This document shows positions 25,170 through 35,783 of a stretch of 64,000 nt of DNA, piece after piece. Source of the DNA: Cadophora sp. MPI-SDFR-AT-0126. Taxonomy: Eukaryota; Ascomycota; Leotiomycetes; Helotiales; Ploettnerulaceae. Made by a program: the position numbers and the translations under genes. The notes below the pieces were generated by a model, which was not told where the DNA came from, searched no databases, and saw nothing but the letters and a program-made list of their open reading frames with translations. Each line of letters starts with the position of its first letter. Position 1 is the stretch's first letter. The stretch is from positions 248,001 through 312,000 of the forward strand of contig JAGMVK010000007.1 in the NCBI GenBank assembly GCA_020747065.1, read 5' to 3'.

Positions 25170-25190
25170 GGCACCTCGAGACGAGGTGCC
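25170..25190. repeat. Perfect inverted repeat with the cluster word, copy 3
   Basis: GGCACCTCG, spacer AGA, and CGAGGTGCC form 9-base arms. The inner 13 bases (25174-25186) equal the word found upstream of LRA1, so this is the longest version. It is 747 bases upstream of the SDR start. Confidence 0.7.
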
Positions 25191-25937
25191 TCTAAGCGAG
25201 CCCCTTTTTTAGTTCGAAGGGATCGGCTCGAGTACAAGTTATCCTCTATCCAAGGTTCACTTGTTTCACAAGCAGGCCCCAAGATCGTCCGTTGCTTCCG
25301 TCACTGGATGTGCCGAAGAAAGGAATGCCTATCATTCCAACTTTTCCGCATCTCCGCCTCCTCCCCGAGACGATCACGAACCTTCACGTTGCGAAATTCC
25401 TCGTTTTGAACTTCCGTATGCCGGAAGTACTCAGCCTTGAGAGCGAGTACGGACGCGAAACACGCCACTTCCGTTCACATGGAGCACAGAGTGGTCTGTT
25501 TTGCAGATGGATAAGACTTTCCCCCGCTGCCTACTGGCATCATGACGTTAATGGAGGGGTTGATTAAGGTTTACGGAGGTTTGTTTGGTGTCTCGCTTTG
25601 ACCAGTCTGGACCCCGTGCTCAAGCTGTCGTGTCGGTGCGAGCAGGGTGCGGAGGGATCACCGGCGGTGGATTGGTGATGTGGATGGTGTGGATGATGCG
25701 GCTAGAGGGGATCGCCGGGAGAGAGGGAGAGAGGGAGGGGCGTGGGTCTGGATGTCATAAAAGGAGAAGGCTCCGCTCAGAGGAGAGTCCTGTTTACTCT
25801 TATCTTCATTGTCTTTCCACTTCGTCAACTTCGACATCTTATCTGTCTTCAGTTGCAACTATCAGTCAGCTATTCTATTTTACAAATTTCTTCCAAGATC
25901 AAAGACGTGATATCTGAAGCATCAAGTCTTTGTTGCA

Positions 25938-27035
25938 ATGGCCCCATCAGCAGTCGAGGCTACAACACCTGTCCCAACAATGTCATCTACAACCAACACA
26001 CCACCTATCCAAACACAAGTTTCCCTCGCCGGGAAAATCATAGCCAGTATATATCTCCACCTCTTCCATCTCCCCCAAGACCCAAAATCATCAACGCAAC
26101 TAACATCTCTCTCAGTAACCGGCGCCAACCGTGGCATAGGCCTCGGCGTCGCCGAATGCTGTCTCAATAACGGCGCCACCAAGATCTACTCCATCGACAT
26201 CACCACGCCCGGCGATGAGTTCGCCGTCCTCGCGAAACGCTTCCCAGGTAGAATCGCAGCAGTCCAAGCTGATGTGACGAAAGAGGATAGCGTGACCGCC
26301 GCTGTCGATAAGATCATTGAGGAGTCGGGAGCCCTACATGGTATGGTTGTCAACGCCGGACGCACGAATCATAAGTCTGCATTAGATTTTACACAGGCGG
26401 AGATCGAGGCGTTGTTCAATGTCAATGTAAGTTTGTTTGGCCTGATGAGGAAGCGAGAGGTTGTGAGTATGTGCTGATGAGATGTAGCTTTTCGGTGCTT
26501 TTTACTGCGCGAGAGTTGCGGCTAGGGCGTTCATCAAGCTCAATATCAAGGGCGCCATTGTCTTCACGGCATCCATGGCTTCCTACCGACCCAACAAGGT
26601 ACGTCCCTTTCTACAATTGCTGTCCCTTCTCGTCACTCCTCTCCCCTCAAGCTCATCTAACCCTCCACAGCGTGTCCCCTCAACCCCCTACGGCGCATCC
26701 AAAGCCGGCGTACGAAACATGACGCACACGCTCGCCATGGAATGGGCACAATACGGCATCAGAGTGAACAGCGTATCTCCCGGTCTCGTCAACACAGCCA
26801 TGACATACTGGGTCCCTCAGCAGCCAGACTGGGAACAGCAGTTGAAGTATTATGGTGGGTTTCCGAGATTGGCGGAGGTGCAGGAGTTGGGTGGTGCGTA
26901 TGTGTATTTGTTGAGTGATGCTGCGAGCTATACGACGTCGATTGATATCCCGGTTAATGGTGTTATTGGAAGTAAGTATTTGACGGTTTGCCCAGAAAAT
27001 ATCGAATGCTAATTTTTTTTTTCATAGTTTGCTAG
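25938..27035 (+). CDS. Short-chain dehydrogenase/reductase, polyol/sugar type
   Basis: Five exons: 25938-26046, 26116-26426, 26488-26598, 26671-26971 and 27028-27035, giving 279 residues. The first intron (69 bases) has no stop and keeps frame, but splicing it gives GKIIAITGANRGIGLG, the proper Rossmann start (TGANRGIG at 38-45). Catalytic Tyr184 and Lys188 lie in PYGASK, with the Ser in FTASMAS. The last exon holds only two residues and the stop (...NGVIGIC). The protein resembles fungal xylulose/sorbose reductases and arabinitol dehydrogenases. In the cluster it might oxidise a rhamnonate-derived keto-deoxy acid, or reduce lactaldehyde or a ketose; the sequence does not decide. The upstream cluster word supports membership. 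Confidence 0.87.
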
Positions 27036-27439
27036 CCGAAATGTTTTATTTGGAAGAAATATGAGGGTGTTTTCGGATTGGTTCAGACGAGTGGATCTCT
27101 TTGCAATATGTTCGTCCAATTTGATGTCTCGTGACGTGAAAAATGTGATGACTCCGGGTTGATTTTCAAATCTGGAAGCGTCTGGGGGTTCATCTTGTGA
27201 ATAATGTACAAAATAAATGCGGCACCAAGTAGCTGATACATGTCCAACCTTGAAATGAAAAAATGAGAAGAGGGAGTAGCTGTGAATTTTTGCCGTTACT
27301 GCTACACAGGGAGCAAAGATGCAAGTAGCGCCAAATCATTGCTTCTGCAAAAGCTTCAAAACAATAAACACCTATTCAAACGCCACGCTTGCTCAAATGA
27401 TATGTCCATACTATGCTTCAAGCCCCTTGCCTAACCTAC
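27036..27439. other. Convergent intergenic region
   Basis: 404 bases between the SDR stop and the ankyrin gene stop, which converge. AT-rich, no gene seen. This marks the likely right edge of the sugar cluster. Confidence 0.5.
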
Positions 27440-29747
27440 TCAACCGAAGACATCAGAAGGTCCCGCCCGATCAGAAGGTCTGTCATCAAGTCCCTCCCGA
27501 TCAGAAAGGTATTGAATGCAGCTCATGATCATGGCGTAGGCTTTATCGTTGCCATCCCGCTGCACTCGGCTGAGCTCAGCGACTGCAGTATCCATGATAG
27601 TTTTTCCATCGTACCTCCGGCTATATTGTGAGGCTCCCAGAGTCATGAGGGTCATAACAGCTGGTCTTAGGCCGCGTTTGACAGCAACAGAGAGTGCTGT
27701 GTCTCCTTGCCTGTCTCGCATGTGTATGTCGGCCTCTAGCGACACCAAATCCCTGATCAAAGGCGAAAGTTCGCGCTCGTCATCTTTGGAATAGTCCCAG
27801 CACTTCACAAGTGCGAGTATTGGAGTATCTCCAAGTCCGTCAACCCATGTGGATCGTTTGCATTGAGAAACCCATTTGATCCAGCCCGACCAGTCGTTAG
27901 GGTATTTTTGTTTTATTCTTTCAGAGAAATTTTCCCTCGCGTTTTGGGATATTGGTACCGTGGAGATAAATTTTTTCAACCTCCTAGAATTCTTGTGTCC
28001 TTCCGGAAAAATGTTCAGGCGCCTGAGGTGGTATGTGAGAGAGTTGCCCCGGCTGTCAGCTGTGGCAAGTTCATGTCCTGTGATTCGAAGAATGTTCTGC
28101 AGGGATGGGAAATGCTGTACCTCAATAGCGGTTGCAGTTGCGAGAAGGTGGGTGACCGCTGTTCGGCCATGGAAGTCTCTAGTCGTGAAGTCGAAAGCTG
28201 TCTTTTCCAGATATAGTAATAGATCACGCAGGCTTGGCAGGTTGTCGCACGATACTTGGCCTAGCAGGATATGCAAGAATGTCTGTCCAAGGACATTTCT
28301 CAAGTGGGCTTTCATTCCGACGATCAGAAGCTCTTTCAGTAATCCGGGGTTACTGGCCCATCCGACAGCTGCATAATGCAGTGGTGCGTTCCCGAAATTG
28401 TCCGAGTCATTGAGAAGGATGTCTGAGTGGCTGGGAGGGTTGCGAAAGAGCGACTGTGGAAACAATCCATCAGGCTCGACGAGCAGACGTCGATGAAAAG
28501 TACTCGAGCCACATTGCAGGCATCTATTATGAACATATGCACAGCAGAGTCTAACGTGTGGTCGACCCCATTCGTAGTTGAATTCGACAGATGGTTCCCA
28601 TTCTGTTCCGCTTTTCCGTCTCTGGTTTGCGTCATCTGAGCAGGACATTTCTGCGATTCGGATGAGTCCGTTCCAATTTTGCCTCTCTTCTGGAACCAAC
28701 GGGTCATACCACGACTGTACAGAGCTGGTGGTACATTGTTGTTTGCTCGGCACGATTGAAAGGCTGTCAAATGACAGTCTGTCTGGGTCTGGCAATGCCT
28801 CATCGTGGTTGATGAACCTTAAAACCGATCCCCAAGATAGGCTCGAACGCCAGGAGTTTGTTAGAGAAGCTCGCAAGACACTGTCAACATGGTTGACGAA
28901 AGACTGAGATCGTCGAGCAAGCCTCCGTTCCAAGCTTTGGAGGCTTGCTCTAGAGGGGCGTAGACTGAGACTTTCTCGTTTCCTTGCATCAATTTGGTTG
29001 AAGGGAACATCAGCTAATGTTCTTGCTTCTATTCCTTCTGAGGAACTTGCTGGCGTCTGTACGATGCTGGAACCGTCAAGAAGAAGGAGAGATTGGTTGA
29101 CATTCTCTGAGCCAGGGCCGAGATTAAACGCGTACAGCTTCTTGGGGCTTGTTGCTTCGATGACCTCTCTGGGCCTGATTGGCGGCATATCGAACGGCAA
29201 CTTGGGCTGAAGCCCCGACAGTGATAACTGTTCTGGCGATATAGTCAGGGCTTCACCGCCAAGACAGGTACGGAATGCAGTTTGGGGGCCCTCGAAAGCT
29301 CCCAAATGAGCGTCCTGGGAGATGGTATTTTTATGAATGCGATTTGATGTTGCGAACCTGGTGGGCTGCTTGCGACAGATGGAAGACAGCCGCGTGTTCA
29401 TCTGTTGCCGACCGACAGGACGAAAGTCCCGGTAATTTTTGGTACAGTCTCTGGGAAAGAGGTCTCTGAGCCTTTTCTGAATGTCGCTTGAGCTAATTAC
29501 ATCCATGTCAGCGATGCAGAGACAAAGTGTGGCCACAGAGTCACTGGAGTCATCCTAACCTTGGGTTAAAATCGTGTGCTTTCAAGACCGCTCGAATCTC
29601 GTCTTTGTTAAGATCCGTAAGGCTGTAGAGCCTCACGAGCTTCCTCCGCCTAGACGAGGTCCACTTATTGACCGGTCGGCCTCCCAGCTTCGCAGAATGT
29701 GTTGTCCCATTCATGCTGGCGACGTAAATGTCTTCGGAATTCGACAT
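27440..29747 (-). CDS. Ankyrin-repeat protein with an N-terminal Clr5-like region
   Basis: Two exons: 29747-29560 and 29492-27440, giving 746 residues; the donor is GTTAGG and the acceptor AATTAG, joining KAHDFNP to SSSDIQKRLRDLFP. Residues about 28-75 (KWTSSRRRKLVRLY, then DEIRAVLKAHDFNP, then IQKRLRDLF) look like the Clr5 domain found at the start of many mould ankyrin proteins; this call is tentative. Ankyrin-type repeats are clearest at about 429-475 (GNAPLHYAAVG, GQTFLHILLG) and 605-685 (GDTPILALV, GDTALSVAVKRG). The middle is low in recognisable features. A scaffold or regulatory role is likely, with no known partner. Confidence 0.78.
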
Positions 29748-30712
29748 GAAGAGAAGAGGAGAAGTATTCTGTTGAAAGGAGAGAAGGAGAAGACCAAGGC
29801 CGATCTGGCGGGGTCTGTCATACAGATATCTGCTCGAAGCTAGGGGACAAGTTACCCGGCCGCAAGTTAGGGTTCAAGCAAGGGGTGCTTTAGCGAGAAC
29901 AGCCAACAGCCAAACAGCTGGCCTCCCGGATTCATGGCGCAGCCCTCCCATTTAACTATCCCCTATTCGGCGCGTAAAAACCCCTACCACCTGTTGGCTT
30001 TACCGGATAAGGAGTGGTGTCCTATCCTCTAATCATTGCGTGGCACGGCCAGACGATTGTGTCCTTTGCTGGGATTTTCGAAAACACCGCGGCCCATTGT
30101 ATGTGACATTGCATTGCTGAGACGTGAGGGGACAACATGAAGAGTTTGAATTTTGACAGTCGCTTTTGCAACGAACTTCTAATCTTCTGTACAGCTAAAT
30201 AAGGCTTTCTTCCCTCAAGCTGCTCGTTTTGTGCAGGTCCGGAAGTGGCCAACTTATGCTGTTTGGCTGCATAATAAAGTTGCTCAGTTAAGATTCATCG
30301 AAGGAGAGGTTCTGACTCTGTGACGAGCTGCTCGCCTTTCATTGATCCGCACCTAGCAACGAGCCCAAGCTGGTTTGAGCTTTTGCACAGAATAAACAGC
30401 CACCCGACTGATATCACCGTCACCCATCATCGTCGGCCAATCAGGTCGCGAGTAAAAACCCTGGCATGTCTCCTAGAGGGGGCTTTGCTTGCCACTACAA
30501 TTGTACTTGGGATGTTAATGTAATTTGTGGTATATAGGAGTAGTACATACAGGTGATTGTTCAGTGAAACTTCCAAAAAGCTCTGCCTGTTCCAAAACTT
30601 CATCAGGTTCAACCACGAAATGCTTGTACCATCACCGATCGGTGAGTTCCACTCCACATGACCTGGCAATCCTACCATTGAACGCAAAGCTAATACTTGT
30701 GAAGCTTCGACG
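29748..30712. other. Intergenic region upstream of the ankyrin gene
   Basis: 965 bases. A minus-strand frame of 239 residues (31146-30427) crosses the right part but has no recognisable family features and overlaps the 3' end of the histidine phosphatase gene. I do not call it. Confidence 0.45.
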
Positions 30713-30946
30713 ATGATACTGGTACCGAGTTCACCCCCCTCGGCGCTACAACCAATTGCACCAGCACACAGTGCCAAGTTCGGCCTTGAGCATATCCTGA
30801 CGATCGTGTTCGGTGTGACCGGTCTCGCAACAGCCTTGTGTGCAATATGGCAGAATCGTAGGCGAATTTCTGACACGACGTCGCGCTGGCGAGCAGAATG
30901 TATGGATAACGCTTGCCGGGCATGCAATCTCGACGATGTCCGCTGA
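30713..30946 (+). CDS. Possible small single-pass membrane protein
   Basis: An intact 77-residue frame with one clear membrane segment (LTIVFGVTGLATALCAIW) preceded by a short polar stretch and followed by the positive run QNRRRI. The arrangement resembles small fungal membrane peptides that follow a helper gene, but no conserved motif confirms it. No intron is needed. A competing 239-residue frame lies on the other strand, and the call rests only on this membrane pattern. Confidence 0.35.
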   Translation: MILVPSSPPSALQPIAPAHSAKFGLEHILTIVFGVTGLATALCAIWQNRRRISDTTSRWRAECMDNACRACNLDDVR

Positions 30947-31126
30947 CAGAAGACATAGGCCGGAAGTAAGCCCTGCCTGGCCTGCAATTGTCTCAATCTG
31001 GGAAGCATAGACGTAGGATGACATTGGGAAGTTGTGAATGGTGCAATGACATGGTAGTAGTCGGATAGCAATGAACAGCTGATTATATTACTGATTACTG
31101 GTTCACTTGAACGTTTTTCCTCATCC

Positions 31127-33001
31127 CTAAACCGGGATCGTCCCATTGCACTTCCCCTTCACAAGACTCGCACCAACACCAACCAGGCCATCAAAATAAT
31201 TCAGCACTGTCTCAAGCGGAACCATATCCATCAAGCCCAGACTCGGGTTCGAACTTCTCAGAGGCTGGCCCTTCCAAAGCACACGGATGTAATATCCACT
31301 TCCACTTGCTGGGACTATCGGAGTGGAAGATGGCAGAGAGGAGGATGAAGTTGGCGTGACCAGACACGAACTAGCTGATGATACTCGTGATGCTAGACCT
31401 CCGCAGTTTGAGACGAATGTTGGGAGTGCAGCGGTGGCTGAGGATACGGTGTAGGTCGGGCAGAAAGCGGAGACTTTGGACGATTCTTTGATAAACTGTC
31501 GGAGGCAGTTGTCGTGATTGCAGTTTGGTGCTGAGGTTGGGGTAGCTGTTGCGGATGTTGGAGTTGCAGAAGCTTCCTTCTTGTAGAGCTCGAAGACGAC
31601 CTCGGAGCCCATGCCTGGCCAGACCATGACATCAAGTTGGAGAAGGGACAGCACTCTCGAGATGGATCCGTCGTGAGCAACATTGTGTCGATATATCACA
31701 TTGCTTGCACCACTGATGAAATCACGAATGTGAGCTGTGAGTTCCCCAACCCAGACACCTTGACTCGTATAGCTCGCAGCCAGACTTCTTGGGTCATCGC
31801 GATAGATGTAAGAGTACTCGTAATGCCCCAGGCGGTACACATCATCAGCAAGGTCTTGGTCGACGCAGGTTGTTGAGTTCACTCCATTAACAAGCTTGCA
31901 TGGCAGTGGCTTTGCGTGGCACTGGCGTGCAGACAGGTTATCATAGTAATGGTCGAAACTGGCATGAAACCCTGAGTCGGTAGGTGGTACACCAGAAATA
32001 TTATCCAAGGTCGAATAAAGTCCGGAGGCCGCGGTCAAATGATTCGTCCAATTTGCGCCTGATTTGATTGCACCGAACAGGCTCGAAGAAGTGGGACATG
32101 AATATGTTGGCTCCAGGGAATCATATCCACTGGGGTTGACAAGTAATGGGTAGTCTTCCTCGATACCAAACATTCCATTGAGGACCATGCCAGCAACCTC
32201 ACTCGTGATAACATTTTGGGTGACCCTGAACGAAACCTTCTCGTCCGCACTGTCCGGCAGGAAGCCCAGCAGATCATGATACACCCCATATAAGTCCTTC
32301 CCATGCTGCCATGAATCATCGAGCCCCTCTTTTGTGATCTGAGGGAATTGACAGCTTCCTAGAAATCCAGTTGGAATGAACGGATTCTGTGGTGAAAGGA
32401 AGCCATGCCAGTATGCATGCGCTGCTTTCTTCCCATTCTTCGGCTCGCCATAGTAGAATAGCCCTTCATCGTCACAGTTCCAACCATATGATTCGACTGG
32501 GAAAGAGTTCGAGGCATAGACTGTTCGCTTGTGGTGTCTTTGGATCTGTGGTCTTCTGTAAGCATCTGTCTCCCGTCTTTGTAAGCAATTGAGACCTACC
32601 ACTTCCACGTATTGCAATTTGTATTCCGAAGATGGCTTCTTGTACTCCGTTGCTCGCACATGCGGCATATTGCACCAATTGTACGTCCCATACTCGCTAG
32701 CCGGAGTCGTAGAGCTGTTGTAGATGAAACCATACACGCCATCCCCTCCAATAACCTTGGTCAAGTCATTGATAGCCGTGGCAGTCGGCGCATACCACCC
32801 GAGATCCACGGTCCCCACAGAATTTCCATGCCGTGCAAGAGAAGCAGCAACAGCCGCAATGAAGCTTGTCCGAGGGTTGGTACGCATGGTGTAGTATTCC
32901 TGGCTCACAAAACGACACAGAACAATGACTCCCAAAACAGGCACAAGTCTAGTGAACCAGATTGCGCCAGGGACCAGCGTCTGCGATCGAGGGGCTCCCA
33001 T
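31127..33001 (-). CDS. Histidine acid phosphatase family protein
   Basis: Two exons: 33001-32600 and 32545-31127, giving 606 residues. The 54-base intron has GTAGGT and CACAG ends and lacks stops, so it reads through; removal restores YVEV|IQRHHKRTVYASN, with the phosphatase signature RHxxRxxY at 137-143. The second signature, HNVAHDGSI, is near residue 420 (proton donor His-Asp). The N-terminus has a hydrophobic segment (residues about 16-33) that is either a signal peptide or a membrane anchor. WNCDDEGLFYYGE and SCQFPQITKEGLDDSWQHGKDLYGVYHDLL are typical of a fungal subgroup of this superfamily. A Ser/Thr/Pro-rich stretch and a cysteine-bearing C-terminus suggest secretion or wall location. 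Its substrate is unknown. Confidence 0.87.
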   Translation of the reverse strand: MGAPRSQTLVPGAIWFTRLVPVLGVIVLCRFVSQEYYTMRTNPRTSFIAAVAASLARHGNSVGTVDLGWYAPTATAINDLTKVIGGDGVYGFIYNSSTTPASEYGTYNWCNMPHVRATEYKKPSSEYKLQYVEVVGLNCLQRRETDAYRRPQIQRHHKRTVYASNSFPVESYGWNCDDEGLFYYGEPKNGKKAAHAYWHGFLSPQNPFIPTGFLGSCQFPQITKEGLDDSWQHGKDLYGVYHDLLGFLPDSADEKVSFRVTQNVITSEVAGMVLNGMFGIEEDYPLLVNPSGYDSLEPTYSCPTSSSLFGAIKSGANWTNHLTAASGLYSTLDNISGVPPTDSGFHASFDHYYDNLSARQCHAKPLPCKLVNGVNSTTCVDQDLADDVYRLGHYEYSYIYRDDPRSLAASYTSQGVWVGELTAHIRDFISGASNVIYRHNVAHDGSISRVLSLLQLDVMVWPGMGSEVVFELYKKEASATPTSATATPTSAPNCNHDNCLRQFIKESSKVSAFCPTYTVSSATAALPTFVSNCGGLASRVSSASSCLVTPTSSSSLPSSTPIVPASGSGYYIRVLWKGQPLRSSNPSLGLMDMVPLETVLNYFDGLVGVGASLVKGKCNGTIPV

Positions 33002-33639
33002 CCATATTTATGTTTCCTGAAGCTCTATCGAGCTTCCCACGTGGGTATGGCGTGGGTGGAAAGGAGGTGCGGAGTAGAGGTGCGAGGGGGGAGAGTGGGA
33101 TAAATGGAACGTTGCGGAGGAAACACTGGAAAGCCGCATACAGGATAGTCCTAGCTTTCACGGAGCTGTGCCGTTCGATACGAGGATTAATCTCATATTG
33201 AATCGCCTACCATGGTAGTGGAATCGTGTAAGAGAAGCTTGATATGCGAGGTTGTGGATTTTGATGGGACGAACTCGGGCACCTTTGAGGTTCTGAACAG
33301 CACGTGCGGGAACACCAATTCCGAGTGGCTGGTTTTCGTGGTCAGTGCCGCTTTAGACGGCCTTACAGTGACTAATTTTAGGGGTAACAATCTATCAGAA
33401 AATTATTTCACTTGTTCCAGTAAGAAGAGAAGAAAGTTTGATGATGTTCATATATCTAATGTTGTCAGCTAGTCGCTTTTCACCAATGCTGACCTTTTCT
33501 TCTAGGCAAACTTGAACCTGATGGTTTAGCGAAAATATTGTCAACAAAAGAAATATTTATTTGTCCCCAAGTTTCCCCATGAAGAGCACACTTAATATTC
33601 TTATATATACTCAGCAACTTGGAGTGACTAAGTAATAAA
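33002..33639. other. Intergenic region
   Basis: 638 bases between a minus-strand start and a minus-strand stop. An 86-residue plus-strand frame at 33212-33472 has no recognisable features. No repeat noted. Confidence 0.45.
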
Positions 33640-34805
33640 TCAAGTCTCCTCCCACACACTTTGCAAGGCCTCCACACAATACTTGTACGCATCGTCCCTC
33701 TTTTGATCGCCTTCGAAGAACGTCGGCTTCTTATCCCACCCATGGCCTTCACCCTCCACAACATACCCCTTAACATCCTTCCCCAACCCAATAAGCCGCT
33801 CTCTGAACTTCTCACTTTCGACCAACAAGTGATCACCACTACAATTGATGATCACTAACGTCTGGGGCAATGAATCTTGCAACAACTCATCAGGCGCAAC
33901 TCCCGGACTCAGCAACGGCGATCTCAAGTCCGGCTTGGTAGAAAGATATGCTTCATCGAAAAGTCTGAGTAAGAATGGGGGACTCGCATGAATGAGATTT
34001 GGGTTTGAAGCTTCTCGCTCCGCCCTCGTTTGAGTCCAATCCACGCCACCATATACCGCCACCAAGTTCACAAGCCTCCCCCTTTCCAGACCATTAAGCG
34101 CTCCCTCTCGTCTCAATCGGGCAATCTCCTGGTGAAGGCGGATCGAAACTGTGTATGTGAGATTTCCACCAGCACTGAATCCGGAAAAGGCTGTTTTGGA
34201 AATGTCGATGTTGAACTCGTCTGCGTGTCTCCAGAGCCAGAGCACAGCGGATACGCAGTCCTCGACCGCGATTGGGAAGGGATACTCGGGCGCGAGGCGA
34301 TAGTTGGTACTAGCGACGACTGCGTCGGTGCTTGAAGTCACGGCTGTGAACCACTGTAGGAATCCCGAGTCAGTATTACTTTCCTGGAGAGACATTCCAC
34401 GTGCTTAGAATATTTCATGATAATCACGACTATCTGGAACACAACGACCAAGTCGCAGTGTTCTTTCAAGTCCTAGCCAAGATGAGGTTTCAGATCTTCG
34501 AGAAAACTCACTCTAGCATCGTCCCCAGCGTGACCGAGCATAAAACCACCACCATGAAAGTTGACGAGAAGGGGATGCTTCTTGATCAGTTCTGAAGACG
34601 TCTGAACTCGTTTCTTGTTGTACGATGGCGGAGTATAGAACAAGAGACCAATTGATCCGGGAATGACAGAGACGGTGGACTGGATTTTGCGGCCGAACGA
34701 GGCTTTTCCAGGCAGCGGACGGGAAAGATATAGGTCGAGCATGGTGAAGAGCGAGAGGACGGCTCTAAAGAACATCGCCTTCAAGCGAAGTGAGAGTTGA
34801 GACAT
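33640..34805 (-). CDS. Alpha/beta hydrolase (HSL-type esterase)
   Basis: Two exons: 34805-34512 and 34353-33640, giving 335 residues; the junction is phase 0 and gives AGDDAR|WFTAV. The hormone-sensitive-lipase motifs are clear: the oxyanion HGGGF at 84-88, NYRLAPEYPFP at 115-125, and the nucleophile GFSAGG with Ser158. The acid is in NCSGDHLLVE and the base in GEGHGWDKK near the C-terminus. A hydrophobic N-terminal segment (residues about 8-26) could anchor it to a membrane. It would hydrolyse an ester; related fungal proteins often sit in secondary metabolism clusters, but no such genes are next to it here. Confidence 0.88.
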
Positions 34806-35283
34806 GTTTTGGATGCTATGTTGGAAATTGAATCAGTACATTGTGCGGCCATGAATATTTATACAAATAAAGTCTCGTGGCTCGGAGAAATTTTCGATGT
34901 GCTCGGAGTGACTCTTCCCCGGTTGCAATTCATGATACCGGGCTGACCGAGTCCAAAAATGAAATCAGATATGGTTTCAATCATTATTCCAAATTGTTGT
35001 TGGGCATATTGCTGCATGAAATACGTTATTCCGCATTTCGAAGCCGGAGCTTCGGCTTTTTTCGCTGTATTACCTCACGTGATGCAATATCCATCTCGAA
35101 ATATGACGGCACTTCTCGTCCAGCATACGCCCTTCATATCATGCAAGACTCCAGATAAAGTGGCTAGTGGTGCTGAAAGAGCTTTCAATCTCATGTGCAT
35201 TGTTTCTGGCCAGTGAGAAGCTTGGCCTTAGGCGCCTCGCTTAGGTTCAATGTCAATAATGCACAAGCCCAAACACTTCTTGA

Positions 35284-35315
35284 GCCATCCAGACAAGCCA
35301 TCCAGACAAGCCATC
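35284..35315. repeat. Tandem repeat, 13-base unit, about 2.5 copies
   Basis: GCCATCCAGACAA occurs twice head to tail, followed by GCCATC. It is a short local duplication in non-coding DNA. Confidence 0.8.
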
Positions 35316-35591
35316 ACCCACCGCACATCTTTCCATGAAACTCGTTTCAAAGACTCAACTCCCAACTATCAACCTCCATCGATAAAAGCCACGTCCTGCC
35401 ATTCGATGTATGCGTCAAATCCACAATAATCCCCAACACCCCATCTCCTGGTACAGGTTTCAGGTCAAATCTTGAACCTATCCAAGGCTCCTCGGACCAT
35501 GCAAAACGGCGGTGTTAGCAAAACACAGTTAGGTCTACCACTATAGCCAGAAGAGTAGGAGGAGCCATGGCGTTATATATGTGTAGTTTTG

Positions 35592-35619
35592 AAAAAAAAA
35601 AAAAAAAAAAAAAAAAAAA
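35592..35619 (+). repeat. Poly-A run of 28
   Basis: An uninterrupted run of 28 A bases, flanked by TTTTG and CTTATC. It could be a homopolymer microsatellite or the tail of an old retroposed copy; I see no element body to its left and no target duplication. Confidence 0.85.
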
Positions 35620-35783
35620 CTTATCTTAGACAGTCTGCACCTTCGGAAAGTGAGTGAAGACTTGATTGAAATCATAATAAAATCGTACATGAAAACAAAA
35701 TTCGTACATCTCCTAGACTCCTTCGCTGAGGCACATCACCACAATCCATAAATAGCATACATCTCAAATACACCGGCCTATCT

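Larger units (their letters stand above)
24764..25937. other. Intergenic region with two perfect inverted repeats
   Basis: 1.17 kb without a supported gene. It holds two 9-base inverted repeats, at 25107-25125 and 25170-25190, a GA-rich tract near 25715-25745, and an ATAAAAG word near 25757 that could be the core promoter for the downstream SDR. Confidence 0.5.
34806..35783. other. Intergenic region with poly-A run and short tandem repeat
   Basis: 978 bases with no gene. It contains a two-copy 13-base repeat at 35284-35309 and a 28-base A run at 35592-35619, both listed separately. Confidence 0.5.

Noticed and set aside
25170..25190. Palindrome as a bacterial-type terminator
   Set aside because: This is a fungal nuclear region; the arms lack a following T-run and lie 400 bases past the nearest stop. 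A binding site fits better.
30427..31146. Minus-strand 239-residue frame
   Set aside because: Long but without any family motif; overlaps the 3' end of the histidine phosphatase gene and the small membrane frame on the other strand.
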